DNA of 64,000 nucleotides from Bacillota bacterium (GTDB lineage Bacteria; Bacillota; Negativicutes; CTSoil-072): positions 1-64,000 of the forward strand of contig JAGFZV010000006.1 in NCBI GenBank assembly GCA_017889545.1, read 5' to 3'. Below the pieces are notes generated by a model. That model was not told the DNA's origin. It worked only from the letters and a program-made list of their open reading frames with translations, and searched no databases. Position 1 is the stretch's first letter; every line of letters starts with the position of its first letter. A program made the position numbers and the translations under genes. This document shows, one piece after another, positions 28,206 to 37,954 of the stretch.

Positions 28206-30236
28206 TTATTTCATTACAGAACCTACATCAAGAATCAGGGCAACCTGTCCATTTCCAAGGATCGTTGCTCCAGCAATCACTTTAATACTTTTCAAAAGAC
28301 TGCCAAGAGATTTAATCACGATTTCCTGTTGTCCGATTAAATCGTCAACAATGATTCCTGCCTTTTGTTGTCCTACATGAACAATAACAATAAATAAATC
28401 ACTTTGTTCTTTATTGTCGGGAGGAACGTTCAATACTGCATCTAAGCGAATGATCGGTATGATTTGTCCGCGCAGCAAGATTACTTCTTTGCCTTGCACC
28501 GTTTTAATATCTTCCGGTTTAAGATGGATCGTACTGTCGATAGAACTAAGCGGTATCGCATATATTTCCTTGCAGACACGAACCAATAACGCTTGAATAA
28601 TTGCTAATGTAAGAGGCAATTTAATGATAAATTTGCTTCCACGGCCAACTTTTGTTTCAATTTCTACTGTACCGCCAAGAGTCTCAATTTTTGTTTTTAC
28701 CGCATCCATTCCAACACCACGGCCAGATACATCAGTGACAGCTGCTGCGGTGGAAAATCCAGGTAAAAATAAAAGATTAATCAGTTCTTGGTCATCCATT
28801 TTATCTGCATCTGTTTTGGCGATAAAACCGCCTTTCAAGGCCTTTTCTTTGATTGAAGCAGCATCAATTCCTTTGCCATCATCTTCAACCAGAATAATGA
28901 CGTTATTGCCTTCATGCCTTGCGATCAGACGGACTTCGCCAACAGCTTCTTTACCGCTGGATCTCCGTTCGGGAAGACGTTCTATTCCATGATCAACCGC
29001 ATTGCGCAACAAATGGACAAGCGGATCACCAATTTCATCAATAACCGTCCGGTCTAATTCTGTGTCTTCGCCCTGAATGATTAAATTAATCTCTTTGCCT
29101 AATTCATGCGATAAGTCCCTTACCATGCGCGGAAACCGGTTAAAAACTTGACCTACAGGAACCATGCGAACTTTCATAACAACACTTTGCAAATCCGTAG
29201 TCACACGGTCAATTTGTTCAATTGTTTCCGTCAAGTCACCAAGTTTATGCGAAGTGCCAATTTGTTCTAACCTTGTTTTGTTAATGACTAATTCTCCCAC
29301 TAAATTCAACAAACTATCTAATTTATCAATATCAACACGAACCGATTGTCCCCCTCTTATTCGCTTTTCGTTTAATGCTGGATTGCTGCGAAGCGGTGTT
29401 GACGAAGATGTCAATTTTTCTGCAATATTGTTTTCCTGAACAGTTTCCGGTTCCATGAATTGTTCGATTGCCGCATCTTCCGAAATAATGCAAGGCAAGA
29501 CAGTTACTGTTTCAATTTCGGATATAGATAAGATCTCGTCTTTAATTTTTTCAGAGTCGACTGAGGAAAGAAGGATAAATTGAAATTGCTGGTCAAAATG
29601 ACCATTTTCCAAATCCTCTGTCAAAGGAACTGTTTTGATGATATCACCTAATTCCTCGGCGGCATTCATAACCATATAAGCTCTAGCCGATTTCAACAAA
29701 CAATCAGCCCGCAACACAACTTGAACCTCAAAAGCGCATAATCCTTGTCGTTGCGCACTTGTAATAAGGCTGATCTCTGTACTGGTCAGGTTCGTTTCGT
29801 TGAAAGTGGCGATAAGAATTGGTTTTTCAATTGTGGATGGATATGCCGGCGAAGGATTTTCTGCCAGGGAAGATAACTTTTTTATAAGACTTTGAATATC
29901 GGCGTTTGAAGTTTCATTATTCGCAACATCTTCAACTAGTCGTTCCAAAGTATCCACGCATTGGAACAAAGTATCTATAATTGAATGATTCGCTTTTAAG
30001 ATCGCTTTACGCAATAAATCCAATATATTTTCCATTTCATGGGTTAACTCAGCAATATCAGCATACCCCATGGTTGCCGACATTCCTTTTATTGTATGAG
30101 CACTACGAAATATTTCATCCAAAACGGATAAATCAGCCGGGTCATTTTCAAGATCCAGCAGGCATCGATTTAAGCTTTGCAAATGTTCACGAGCTTCTTC
30201 AAGGAACAATACCATATATTGACTCACATCCATCAT
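28206..30236 (-). CDS. cheA: Chemotaxis histidine kinase CheA
   Basis: A 676-residue kinase. Domains in order: P1/Hpt with the phospho-accepting His47 in FRSAHTIKGMSATMGY; a P2-like CheY-binding segment (about 140-240); P3 dimerisation (about 295-365, SVRVDIDKLDSLLNLVGELV); P4 ATPase with the N box HLLRNAVDHGIE, G1 ILVEDDGKGID, and G2 VSGRGVGMDAVK; and P5 CheW-like domain at the C-terminus. It phosphorylates CheY and CheB, both encoded here. Start at 30236 with GGGGGTG upstream, 14 bases past cheB. Confidence 0.97.
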   Translation of the reverse strand: MMDVSQYMVLFLEEAREHLQSLNRCLLDLENDPADLSVLDEIFRSAHTIKGMSATMGYADIAELTHEMENILDLLRKAILKANHSIIDTLFQCVDTLERLVEDVANNETSNADIQSLIKKLSSLAENPSPAYPSTIEKPILIATFNETNLTSTEISLITSAQRQGLCAFEVQVVLRADCLLKSARAYMVMNAAEELGDIIKTVPLTEDLENGHFDQQFQFILLSSVDSEKIKDEILSISEIETVTVLPCIISEDAAIEQFMEPETVQENNIAEKLTSSSTPLRSNPALNEKRIRGGQSVRVDIDKLDSLLNLVGELVINKTRLEQIGTSHKLGDLTETIEQIDRVTTDLQSVVMKVRMVPVGQVFNRFPRMVRDLSHELGKEINLIIQGEDTELDRTVIDEIGDPLVHLLRNAVDHGIERLPERRSSGKEAVGEVRLIARHEGNNVIILVEDDGKGIDAASIKEKALKGGFIAKTDADKMDDQELINLLFLPGFSTAAAVTDVSGRGVGMDAVKTKIETLGGTVEIETKVGRGSKFIIKLPLTLAIIQALLVRVCKEIYAIPLSSIDSTIHLKPEDIKTVQGKEVILLRGQIIPIIRLDAVLNVPPDNKEQSDLFIVIVHVGQQKAGIIVDDLIGQQEIVIKSLGSLLKSIKVIAGATILGNGQVALILDVGSVMK

Positions 30237-30250
30237 TGTGCACCCCCAAG

Positions 30251-31297
30251 TTATTTAATTACTGCTTTGACTATTTCTGCCGCTACTTCAGAAATAGGAA
30301 GCACCATATTCACTGCGTTCAACTCAATCGCTGCCTTTGGCATACCGAATACAACTGCGGTTGACTTATCTTCTGCAATCGTATACCCGTTCCGTTGCCG
30401 GATCATCTGCAGACCTTTAGCGCCATCCCGGCCCATGCCGGTAAGAAGCACACCGACAGTGCGCGCTCCATATAGCTGAACTGCGGACTCCATCATCGGA
30501 TCCACTGCTGGTCTATGACCTCCCACTGGAGGTTGTTGGTTTAAACGAGTAACAATTTTTCCGCCAAGACGCTCAAGTGTCATATGATAATCTCCCGGAG
30601 CAAGTAAAACGACCCCCGGAGAAACAGGATCATTTTGCTCTGCTTCTTTCACTTTAAGAGAAGACAAAGAGTTTAACCGGTCTGCCAACGACTTGGTGAA
30701 CCCAGGCGGCATATGCTGGACAATAAGGATGCCGCAAGGCAGATTGCCGGGAAGTTTTGTAATCACTTCCTGTAATGCTCTTGGACCGCCGGTTGACGTT
30801 CCGATTACAACAATTTTTTCGTTGCTTATGCTGGAACTACCGAATACAGGTGCAGGTTTAGCAACAATAGACGGTACCGTAAAGGGCAGACAGAGCTGCT
30901 TTACATTAACATTCGCTGCCATACGGCATTTTTGAAGGATATCATCGCGTATTCCGTCAATATTTCCAATTGGTCCGGATGTTTTCGCAATAAAATCTAC
31001 AGCACCTAGGCTTAATGCACGAATCGTCGCTTCAGCTCCATCGCGTGTTTGGCTGCTTACCATTACAACCGGCGTCGGGGTTTCTCTCATGATCGCTTCG
31101 AGTGCCTGTATTCCATCCATGATCGGCATTTCAACATCCATTGTAATGACGTCCGGCTTATATTTTTTTGTTTTTTCCAGTGCGTCTTTTCCGTTACGTG
31201 CAGCATCAACGACAGTAAAATCGTCCTCAGCTGCAAATAAGTCAGATAATATTTTTCGCATAAAAGCGGAATCGTCAACAACCAATACCTTAATCAA
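30251..31297 (-). CDS. cheB: Chemotaxis response regulator glutamate methylesterase CheB
   Basis: A 348-residue enzyme that demethylates (and can deamidate) chemoreceptors when phosphorylated. The receiver domain (1-120) has Asp8/Asp9 and the phospho-acceptor Asp54 in ITMDVEMPIMDG; the methylesterase domain has the serine in IGTSTGGP, the histidine in IVQHMPPGFT and the aspartate in LLTGMGRDGAKG. The start is a TTG at 31297 with AAAGGA 8 bases upstream. The partner methyltransferase gene cheR is not in this window. Confidence 0.96.
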   Translation of the reverse strand: MIKVLVVDDSAFMRKILSDLFAAEDDFTVVDAARNGKDALEKTKKYKPDVITMDVEMPIMDGIQALEAIMRETPTPVVMVSSQTRDGAEATIRALSLGAVDFIAKTSGPIGNIDGIRDDILQKCRMAANVNVKQLCLPFTVPSIVAKPAPVFGSSSISNEKIVVIGTSTGGPRALQEVITKLPGNLPCGILIVQHMPPGFTKSLADRLNSLSSLKVKEAEQNDPVSPGVVLLAPGDYHMTLERLGGKIVTRLNQQPPVGGHRPAVDPMMESAVQLYGARTVGVLLTGMGRDGAKGLQMIRQRNGYTIAEDKSTAVVFGMPKAAIELNAVNMVLPISEVAAEIVKAVIK

Positions 31298-31322
31298 GCG
31301 ATCAGTCCTTTCTATATTTAAA

Positions 31323-31964
31323 TCAATAGCCTCGTTGACGTCGCTCCAATTGTTTTTTGAAAATGTATTGAATAATTTTACTCCGGTCGTTTTCCAGAAT
31401 ATCCGTAAAGCGAATTGCTATCCAGTAAACCATAAGATCTTCTTGCGGTTTTTCTACCCTTACAATTTGACCGTGGCAACGAATAAGTTGATACGTCGGA
31501 AGATCAATCGAAAGTTTTACGTGATCTCCTGTATATAATCTGTTTTTCACCACCAGCAATATCCCGCCGCCACTGATATCTTTAGAAATAACTGTCATCA
31601 TTTCTGCAGTATCATTTGGCTGAATAACCTGCAGGCCTACAGACAAGCGCGCATCAATGCGAACGAAATTTCGCTGTTGAATTTGTTTTATATTGCTTGG
31701 TGGAGAAATAATCCAGACAGGTAAAGGGTGCACTTTTTTCTCAATAAGGGTGCTGGAAAATTGGTAGGCGGATCCTTTATAGGTTACTCTGCCATAAAAC
31801 GTAGTGCCCTTCGAAAGCATGACGGGATATCCTTTGCTCATTGGCATGGCTATCACCAATGAATCAGGATAAATTTCTTCAATACGGCTATGATATTGTT
31901 CCCCTGCCATTTCAGGAGTAAGTCCGACGATAAAAAGTTGGTTGATCGATAGTATACTGTTAAT
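31323..31964 (-). CDS. PilZ-domain flagellar brake protein (YcgR type)
   Basis: About 213 residues: an N-terminal YcgR-like domain followed by a PilZ domain that binds c-di-GMP. The two PilZ motifs are intact: RNFVR near the domain start and DISGGG (D-x-S-x2-G) about 37 residues later. YcgR-type proteins slow or block the flagellar motor when c-di-GMP is high. The first ATG (31910) would cut off the beginning of the N-terminal domain and has no ribosome binding site. The frame stays open upstream with no ATG, GTG or TTG back to a TAA; an ATT at 31964 with AGGGG about 10 bases away gives a family-like start (NSILSINQLFIVG). The start is therefore unusual or uncertain. Confidence 0.85.
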   Translation of the reverse strand: MNSILSINQLFIVGLTPEMAGEQYHSRIEEIYPDSLVIAMPMSKGYPVMLSKGTTFYGRVTYKGSAYQFSSTLIEKKVHPLPVWIISPPSNIKQIQQRNFVRIDARLSVGLQVIQPNDTAEMMTVISKDISGGGILLVVKNRLYTGDHVKLSIDLPTYQLIRCHGQIVRVEKPQEDLMVYWIAIRFTDILENDRSKIIQYIFKKQLERRQRGY

Positions 31965-31991
31965 AACGAATTCGCCCCTTTACAGCGATTT

Positions 31992-32882
31992 TCACCATTT
32001 CATGTCTAAAAATTTATGAAAGAAACCACGGATTCCCCGGGGTTGCGCCACTGGATTTCCATACAACATAAGGTGAGCAATATTTTCAATGCAGCGAGTG
32101 GAAATAGTATCAGGGTAAGACAGCACTAATGGATTTTGTTGCTTAACTGCATGGCGCATATTGCGATCTTCATATACCATTCCCAAGCTCTTCACTTGTT
32201 GACCTAAAAAGCGTGAAGCGACTTTTGTCAGTTTATCAACTACAAGCTGTCCTTCCTCATTATCCATTACCCGGTTAATGACAAGATTAACCGGAGCTAT
32301 GCCCTGGTTCCCTGCATAAGCCTTAATCATCGCATAAGCATCTGTAATCGCTGTAGGTTCAGGAGTTGTTATTACGATCACTTCATCCGCTGCCATAACA
32401 AAATTCAGCACATTTCTGCTCAAACCCGCACCGGTGTCCACTAGAATAAAATCAGCCCAGTTATCGAATAATGCAATTTGTTTAATGATATACTGCAGTT
32501 CCAAATTCGAAAGATTCGCCAATTCATAGATACCGGAACCGCCCGACATAAATTTGATGCCTCGGGGGCCTTCTGTAATGATATCCGGTAAAGATACCTT
32601 ATCTTCCAGCAAATTAAGCATATTGTATCTGGTGGAACATCCTAGCACAACATCAACATTTGCCATACCTAAATCAGCATCAATCAACAATACGTTTTGT
32701 GCAATATTTGCTAATGACAAAGCCAAGTTAACAGTGAAATTGGTTTTTCCAACCCCGCCTTTTCCGCTGGTTACCGTGATGACTCTTGCTTTATGCGAAT
32801 TGCTTTTAATGATGCTTCCCGTATTACTCCGTGAGGAGTTTTTTACCATTTGTCTTAATTTATCAGCCTGATCGCGCATCAT
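31992..32882 (-). CDS. flhG: MinD-like flagellar number regulator FlhG (FleN/YlxH)
   Basis: A 296-residue ParA/MinD-type ATPase that controls flagellar number and placement with FlhF and activates its GTPase. A basic N-terminal helix of 30 residues (QADKLRQMVKNSS, containing the Gln-rich FlhF-activator type segment) precedes the deviant Walker A SGKGGVGKTNF near 40-50; LLIDADLGMANVD and FILVDTGAG follow. The ATG at 32882 overlaps the flhF stop (ATGA). A hydrophobic/basic C-terminal helix (FFHKFLDMKW) could bind membrane as in MinD. Confidence 0.95.
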   Translation of the reverse strand: MMRDQADKLRQMVKNSSRSNTGSIIKSNSHKARVITVTSGKGGVGKTNFTVNLALSLANIAQNVLLIDADLGMANVDVVLGCSTRYNMLNLLEDKVSLPDIITEGPRGIKFMSGGSGIYELANLSNLELQYIIKQIALFDNWADFILVDTGAGLSRNVLNFVMAADEVIVITTPEPTAITDAYAMIKAYAGNQGIAPVNLVINRVMDNEEGQLVVDKLTKVASRFLGQQVKSLGMVYEDRNMRHAVKQQNPLVLSYPDTISTRCIENIAHLMLYGNPVAQPRGIRGFFHKFLDMKW

Positions 32883-33940
32883 GATCCTCTCAAAATTAGA
32901 TTTGCCAGCTTTTGAGGATTTGCCAACTCTATGTCATCAGGTACATTTTGACCAGTTGTTACATAAGATAGTGTAGTTGGAAACTGGTACAACAGATTTA
33001 AAATTGTACCCATGCTGGCAGCCTCGTCAATTTTAGTAAACAAAAGTTTTTGTGGCGAACAAGGCGAAAATTTATTGACAATTTCCAACGCATCCCTATA
33101 TTTTGTCGTCATGCTCAAAACCAGGTGAGTCTCAATATAAGGATCAACACTCAGCAGAGACTGTAGTTCTGTTATTTGGTTTTGATTGCGCGGACTACGC
33201 CCTGCCGTATCAATTAATACCAAATTTTTATCTTGGTGGCGAAAGAGCGCCGCTTTGAGTTCATCAGGGTCGTAAACAATTTCAACTGGAATTCCAATGA
33301 TATCTCCATAAGTCTTCAATTGTTCCACAGCAGCAATACGGTAGGTGTCAGCGGTAATAAGCGCGACCTTATGTCCCTCTTTGATTGCAAAGGTGGCCGC
33401 TAATTTTGCAATAGTGGTTGTTTTGCCAACTCCAGTTGGACCAATTAAAGCAACTGTTTTGCAGCCGGATTTAGAGACGGTAATTCCATCGACTTTTTGC
33501 AAATAACTATGAATTTTTTTTAACAGCACGCGGCGCAAAAAATCAGATTCTTGTCCAGCAGTTAATTGATCCTCCGGCAGACCTTGAAGTAAATTTTCTG
33601 CGATCTGCAAATCTATATCATTTTGGAGCAAAAATTCTAAAGCTGTTGATGTTTGGTTTTCTTTAACCGGCATTTTTGTTAATACTTGCTCCAAGGTTTT
33701 TCGCATACTAGCCATTTCCAATTGTAAAGATGTAATGCTAGGATGTTGTTTTTCAACAGATTGGGGCCGCACAGTCTCAATCGCTGCTAATACTTCAGCC
33801 ATCTCCTTAGAGAAAAAGCCAAGAAACCCTCCTTTACGAAAACGCCGGGTATGAAGAATAACGGCATCCCGTCCTAATTCATTCTTGGCTTGCAGCATTG
33901 CTTCCTGTAACGTTGCAGCAGTAAACAATTTTACATTCAT
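32879..33940 (-). CDS. flhF: Flagellar biosynthesis GTPase FlhF
   Basis: A 353-residue SRP-type GTPase that sets the site of flagellar assembly. The N-terminal B domain (about 1-80) has DAVILHTRRFRKGG; the NG domain carries G1 [15 protein letters not shown] near 165, G2 TADTYRIAAVEQL, G3 LIDTAGRSPRN and G4-like FTKIDEA. It begins 1 base before the flhA 3' neighbour region and overlaps flhG by 4 bases. GGTGAG precedes the ATG at 33940. Confidence 0.96.
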   Translation of the reverse strand: MNVKLFTAATLQEAMLQAKNELGRDAVILHTRRFRKGGFLGFFSKEMAEVLAAIETVRPQSVEKQHPSITSLQLEMASMRKTLEQVLTKMPVKENQTSTALEFLLQNDIDLQIAENLLQGLPEDQLTAGQESDFLRRVLLKKIHSYLQKVDGITVSKSGCKTVALIGPTGVGKTTTIAKLAATFAIKEGHKVALITADTYRIAAVEQLKTYGDIIGIPVEIVYDPDELKAALFRHQDKNLVLIDTAGRSPRNQNQITELQSLLSVDPYIETHLVLSMTTKYRDALEIVNKFSPCSPQKLLFTKIDEAASMGTILNLLYQFPTTLSYVTTGQNVPDDIELANPQKLANLILRGS

Positions 33941-36004
33941 TTATATACTCACCATCCCTACCGCCTGAACTTCAACTTTTGCTTCCACTTCCGCATAGGA
34001 TAAGACAACCAGATTTGATACAATGCGTTCCGTCAATTTTCTAAAATATAAACGAACGGCGGGGCTGGTCAAAACAATTGGCTGATAACCCAAGTTGGTT
34101 AACTTTGATAATTCAATATTTAGATTGGCAATTAACTTTTGCATTAAAATTGGTTCGAACGCAACGTATGAACCATGCTCAGTACGTTGAACTGAAGCTG
34201 AAATTTTATTTTCCAGTTGTGGATCGACAGTGATACAAGTTAAGGTGTTATTCATGGCATATTGCTGAGAAATCTGTCTTACTAAACCCTGCCGAACATA
34301 TTCGGTTAGTATTTCCTGATCTTTTGTGACTGGAGCATAGTCAGCCAGTGTTTCGAGTATAGACTTCATATCTCGAATAGAAATTCGTTCCCGTAATAGA
34401 TTGGCAAGTACTTTTTGAATATCGCCCAACGACAGGAGATGCGGGATAAGTTCATCAACAACAGCTGGATTGTGTTGTTTGATCGCATCAACTAATGTTT
34501 GAACTTCTTGTCTGCCGATAATTTCTGCAGCATGAGTTTTAATGACTTCGGTTAAATGCGTGGCTAATACGGATACGGGATCCACGACAGTATAGCCGTT
34601 CATCTCCGCCTGTTCCCGATCGATTTCCTTTATCCAAATAGCTGGCAATCCAAATGCTGGCTCATTGGTCGATATTCCAGATATTTCCTCACTTGCATTG
34701 CCAGAATTCATAGCTAAGTAATGATCAAGTAATAGTTCCCCGCGGGCAATCTCTACGCCTTTCAGTTTTATCAAATACACATTCGGTTTTAATTGAATAT
34801 TATCCCGTATTCGAATTGTAGGTACAATTAAACCCAATTCCAACGCACATTGTCTGCGGATCATTACAATTCGATCCAATAAATCACCGCCTTGACTGGC
34901 GTTCACGATCGGGATCAAACTATATCCTATTTCCAGTTCCATTGGATCAACCTGCAACAAAGAGATAATATTTTCCGGCTTGCGAACCTCTTCTTTTTCC
35001 TGCTGTTCCTGTTGATTCACTTGGGTTGCGGCTGCAGAACGGGCTGTTTTCCGCAAAATAAATGCAATAGTAAAGGCCAAAACACTTAATACAATAAAAG
35101 GAATCCCCGGAAGACCAGGAACCAAGCCAAGAATAAGAAGTACAGCAGAAACAGTAAAAAATATTCTAGGGTTAGTAAACAATTGATTGACAATATCCTG
35201 CCCAAGGTTTGATTCAGAAGCGGCACGGGTTACCACAATACCAGTCGCTGTGGATATGAGTAAAGCCGGAATCTGGTTCACCAAACCTTCGCCGACCGTA
35301 AGCAATGTGTACGTTTGCAAAGCCTGAAGAACATCCATATTGCGGCTGACCATACCAATGAAAAATCCGCCAACAATGTTGATGAGAATAATGACAATGG
35401 CTGCAATAGCGTCCCCTTTGACAAATTTACTGGCGCCATCCATAGCGCCATAAAAATCCGCCTCGCGTTGGATATTTTTTCGACGCTGCCGGGCTTCGTT
35501 ATCGGTAATTAAACCGGCATTCAAGTCAGCATCGATACTCATCTGCTTACCAGGCATAGCATCCAAGGTAAAACGCGCCGCAACTTCGGCTACACGTTCA
35601 GCACCTTTGGTAATAACAATAAATTGAATAATAATTAAGATAACAAAAACAATAAATCCAACAACTGCATTTCCGCCAACGACAAAATTGCCAAATGACA
35701 TAATTACTTCGCCTGCATATCCGTCTAATAATATGAGGCGTGTAGAAGATACATTTAATGCCAGACGAAAAAGCGTTGTCACCAACAATAAAGACGGAAA
35801 GACAGAGAATTGCAATGGTTCCATATTATAAATGGCAACCATAACAATAACCAGTGCTACTGTTATATTCAACGTCAAAAGCAAATCCAGCAAAAAAGTC
35901 GGCAGAGGAATAATCATCATGATTACAATGGTAATTACACCAACAGCTGCCATCACATCACTATATTGTAATATTTTTGTAAATGGAGATGAACTAGCAG
36001 CCAT
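33941..36004 (-). CDS. flhA: Flagellar type III export gate protein FlhA
   Basis: A 687-residue core protein of the flagellar export gate. The N-terminal half has eight membrane helices and the FHIPEP-family loop (ARFTLDAMPGKQMSIDADLN near 140-165); the C-terminal cytosolic half forms the nonameric ring that docks substrates and chaperones (LVDAIKQHNPAVVDELIP). The ATG at 36004 has GAGGG 8 bases upstream; an ATG five codons earlier has none. It directly follows flhB by 49 bases. Confidence 0.97.
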   Translation of the reverse strand: MAASSSPFTKILQYSDVMAAVGVITIVIMMIIPLPTFLLDLLLTLNITVALVIVMVAIYNMEPLQFSVFPSLLLVTTLFRLALNVSSTRLILLDGYAGEVIMSFGNFVVGGNAVVGFIVFVILIIIQFIVITKGAERVAEVAARFTLDAMPGKQMSIDADLNAGLITDNEARQRRKNIQREADFYGAMDGASKFVKGDAIAAIVIILINIVGGFFIGMVSRNMDVLQALQTYTLLTVGEGLVNQIPALLISTATGIVVTRAASESNLGQDIVNQLFTNPRIFFTVSAVLLILGLVPGLPGIPFIVLSVLAFTIAFILRKTARSAAATQVNQQEQQEKEEVRKPENIISLLQVDPMELEIGYSLIPIVNASQGGDLLDRIVMIRRQCALELGLIVPTIRIRDNIQLKPNVYLIKLKGVEIARGELLLDHYLAMNSGNASEEISGISTNEPAFGLPAIWIKEIDREQAEMNGYTVVDPVSVLATHLTEVIKTHAAEIIGRQEVQTLVDAIKQHNPAVVDELIPHLLSLGDIQKVLANLLRERISIRDMKSILETLADYAPVTKDQEILTEYVRQGLVRQISQQYAMNNTLTCITVDPQLENKISASVQRTEHGSYVAFEPILMQKLIANLNIELSKLTNLGYQPIVLTSPAVRLYFRKLTERIVSNLVVLSYAEVEAKVEVQAVGMVSI

Positions 36005-36053
36005 GCATGACGCCCTCATTTCTACTCATAAAACTATTATGAAAAGTAAGATA

Positions 36054-37199
36054 CTATCGTTTTTTCAACCGGTATACGTATGCTAAAACTTCTGCGACAG
36101 CTTGGTATAAATCGGCAGGAATGCTTTTGCCAATGTCTACAGATTTATATAAAGCGCGGGCTAAGGGTTTATTTTCAACTACGGCAATTCGATGCTCACG
36201 TGCAGTCTCTTTGATGCGTTCAGCAATAAAATCCTGGCCCTTTGCCAACAAAATCGGCGCCACTAAGCTCTTATCGTATTTTAATGCCACGGCAAAGTGT
36301 GTTGGATTTGTAACAATAACATCGGCTTTTGGAATTTCTTGCATCATACGACGCATTGCCATTGCTCTCTGGCGTTCTTTAATCTTACCTTTTAGTTCTG
36401 GGTTTCCCTCTGTTTGTTTATACTCTTGCTTAATATCTTCTTTGCTCATCTTCAAACTTTGTTTGTGTTCCCACCATTGATAAAAATAATCCATTGCCGC
36501 CATCACAAGAATGACAGCCCCAACCTGAAAAGCCAAATCTAACGTCAAGACGGAAGTAAATGCCATAGCTTCAGAAAGTTCCGCAGTGATTAATGCAGGC
36601 ATTTGTATCGTTTCTTTTATAATAAAACGATAAATAAAATAAGAAATAATACATACTTTGAACAAAGCTTTGAATAATTCTTCTAATGAGCGTTTGGAGA
36701 AAAGCCGGCCAAAACCGCTAAGAGGATTTATTCTATTCAATTGCGGCATAATTGGTTCCCAGGAAAATAAAAAACCAACCTGCAAAAAATTCACAATTAG
36801 CGAGCTGAAAAATAATATTACCATAATCGGAAGCATTGTTTTTAATAAAACTAGGCCGATATTTAAAAAAATTACATAAATGGACTGCATAGTAAAGTCC
36901 GCTGTGGATAAGTTGGAAAAAGTTAAACGCATAAATCCAAGCAATTCAGAATAAATATAAGGACCGATCAATTTGAGAGCGAAAAATGCCGCTAAAATAA
37001 TAAAGGCTGTATTGATCTCTACGCTTTTGGCTACTTGCCCTTTTTTACGAGCTTCCTCCTTGTGTTTAGGAGTTGCTTCTTCTGTTTTTTCACCCGCGAA
37101 AAGCTGCAGGTCAAATTTTTGCAGTTTGAAAGGCGGATCAACTACCAATTTTTTAGCGAAGGAGATCGAGGAGATGGTAAAGATCCCGATACATGGCAT
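36054..37199 (-). CDS. flhB: Flagellar export switch protein FlhB
   Basis: A 381-residue membrane protein that, after self-cleavage, switches export from hook to filament substrates. It has four membrane helices and the autocleavage motif NPTH in DVIVTNPTHFAVALKYD near residue 280. The start at 37199 has a strong GGAGGT 8 bases upstream inside the 3' end of fliR, so the two genes overlap by 47 bases and FlhB gains about 28 residues before the common FDLQLFAGEKTEEATPK start. No start with a ribosome binding site is visible nearer to FDLQLF. Confidence 0.93.
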   Translation of the reverse strand: MPCIGIFTISSISFAKKLVVDPPFKLQKFDLQLFAGEKTEEATPKHKEEARKKGQVAKSVEINTAFIILAAFFALKLIGPYIYSELLGFMRLTFSNLSTADFTMQSIYVIFLNIGLVLLKTMLPIMVILFFSSLIVNFLQVGFLFSWEPIMPQLNRINPLSGFGRLFSKRSLEELFKALFKVCIISYFIYRFIIKETIQMPALITAELSEAMAFTSVLTLDLAFQVGAVILVMAAMDYFYQWWEHKQSLKMSKEDIKQEYKQTEGNPELKGKIKERQRAMAMRRMMQEIPKADVIVTNPTHFAVALKYDKSLVAPILLAKGQDFIAERIKETAREHRIAVVENKPLARALYKSVDIGKSIPADLYQAVAEVLAYVYRLKKR

Positions 37200-37935
37200 T
37201 AAAACTGACCTCCAGAAAAATAATAAAAAAAGGCAGCGCAGTAGATAGAACAAAAACTCCTACAGCAATTTTAATAGGAATACCCACAACAAAAATATTC
37301 ATTTGAGGCATAGTTCTGGCTAAAATGCCAAGTGCAATATCAGTAAGGAAAAGTGCGATAAGCACCGGAACTGTTATTTTGAAGGCAAAGATAAATGCAC
37401 CTGAAATGAGATCCACAAATAATTCTGCCAGCGGTATGGCATGGAATACTGCCGTGGTAATCGGAGTTGATTTGAAGCTGTCAAATAGAGCTGACAAAAA
37501 AAAATGGTGTCCATTTGTAGAAAGATAAACCAATAAAGCCAATATATATTTAAAATTACCAAGTAATGGGACCTGTTGTCCGGATTGCGGATCAAAGATA
37601 TTCACAATTCCAAAGCCAATTTGCATATCAAGCAAATGTCCGGCCATTTGTACAGCCGTAAAAACTAATGAAGCGGCAAATCCAAGCAATAATCCTAAAA
37701 CAAATTCACTAATCACGATCAATAGATAGAATAACATGGAAGACCCTACTGTTATTTGGCTATCGATCAGTAAAGGCATAACTAATGCAGTACACAATAA
37801 TGACAAAGCAGCTTTTAACTGCACAGGAATATTGTGACTGCCGAAAATAGGAGCAGATGTAAATATCCCTGTGATACGGGCAAAAACCAGCATAAAAATA
37901 CCGATTTGGTTCTGCGCCATAGCAAATATGTCCAA
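37153..37935 (-). CDS. fliR: Flagellar export apparatus protein FliR
   Basis: A 260-residue membrane component of the export gate, with six hydrophobic segments. The conserved interior VQMAGHLLDMQIGFGIVNIFDPQ near residues 95-117 is the FliR hallmark. The start is a TTG at 37935 with GGTGG 9 bases upstream; the next in-frame ATG would lose five residues of the N-terminus and has no ribosome binding site. It overlaps flhB by 47 bases at its end and lies 19 bases after fliQ. Confidence 0.94.
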   Translation of the reverse strand: MDIFAMAQNQIGIFMLVFARITGIFTSAPIFGSHNIPVQLKAALSLLCTALVMPLLIDSQITVGSSMLFYLLIVISEFVLGLLLGFAASLVFTAVQMAGHLLDMQIGFGIVNIFDPQSGQQVPLLGNFKYILALLVYLSTNGHHFFLSALFDSFKSTPITTAVFHAIPLAELFVDLISGAFIFAFKITVPVLIALFLTDIALGILARTMPQMNIFVVGIPIKIAVGVFVLSTALPFFIIFLEVSFNAMYRDLYHLLDLLR

Positions 37936-37954
37936 TACAAGTTACCACCTTATG

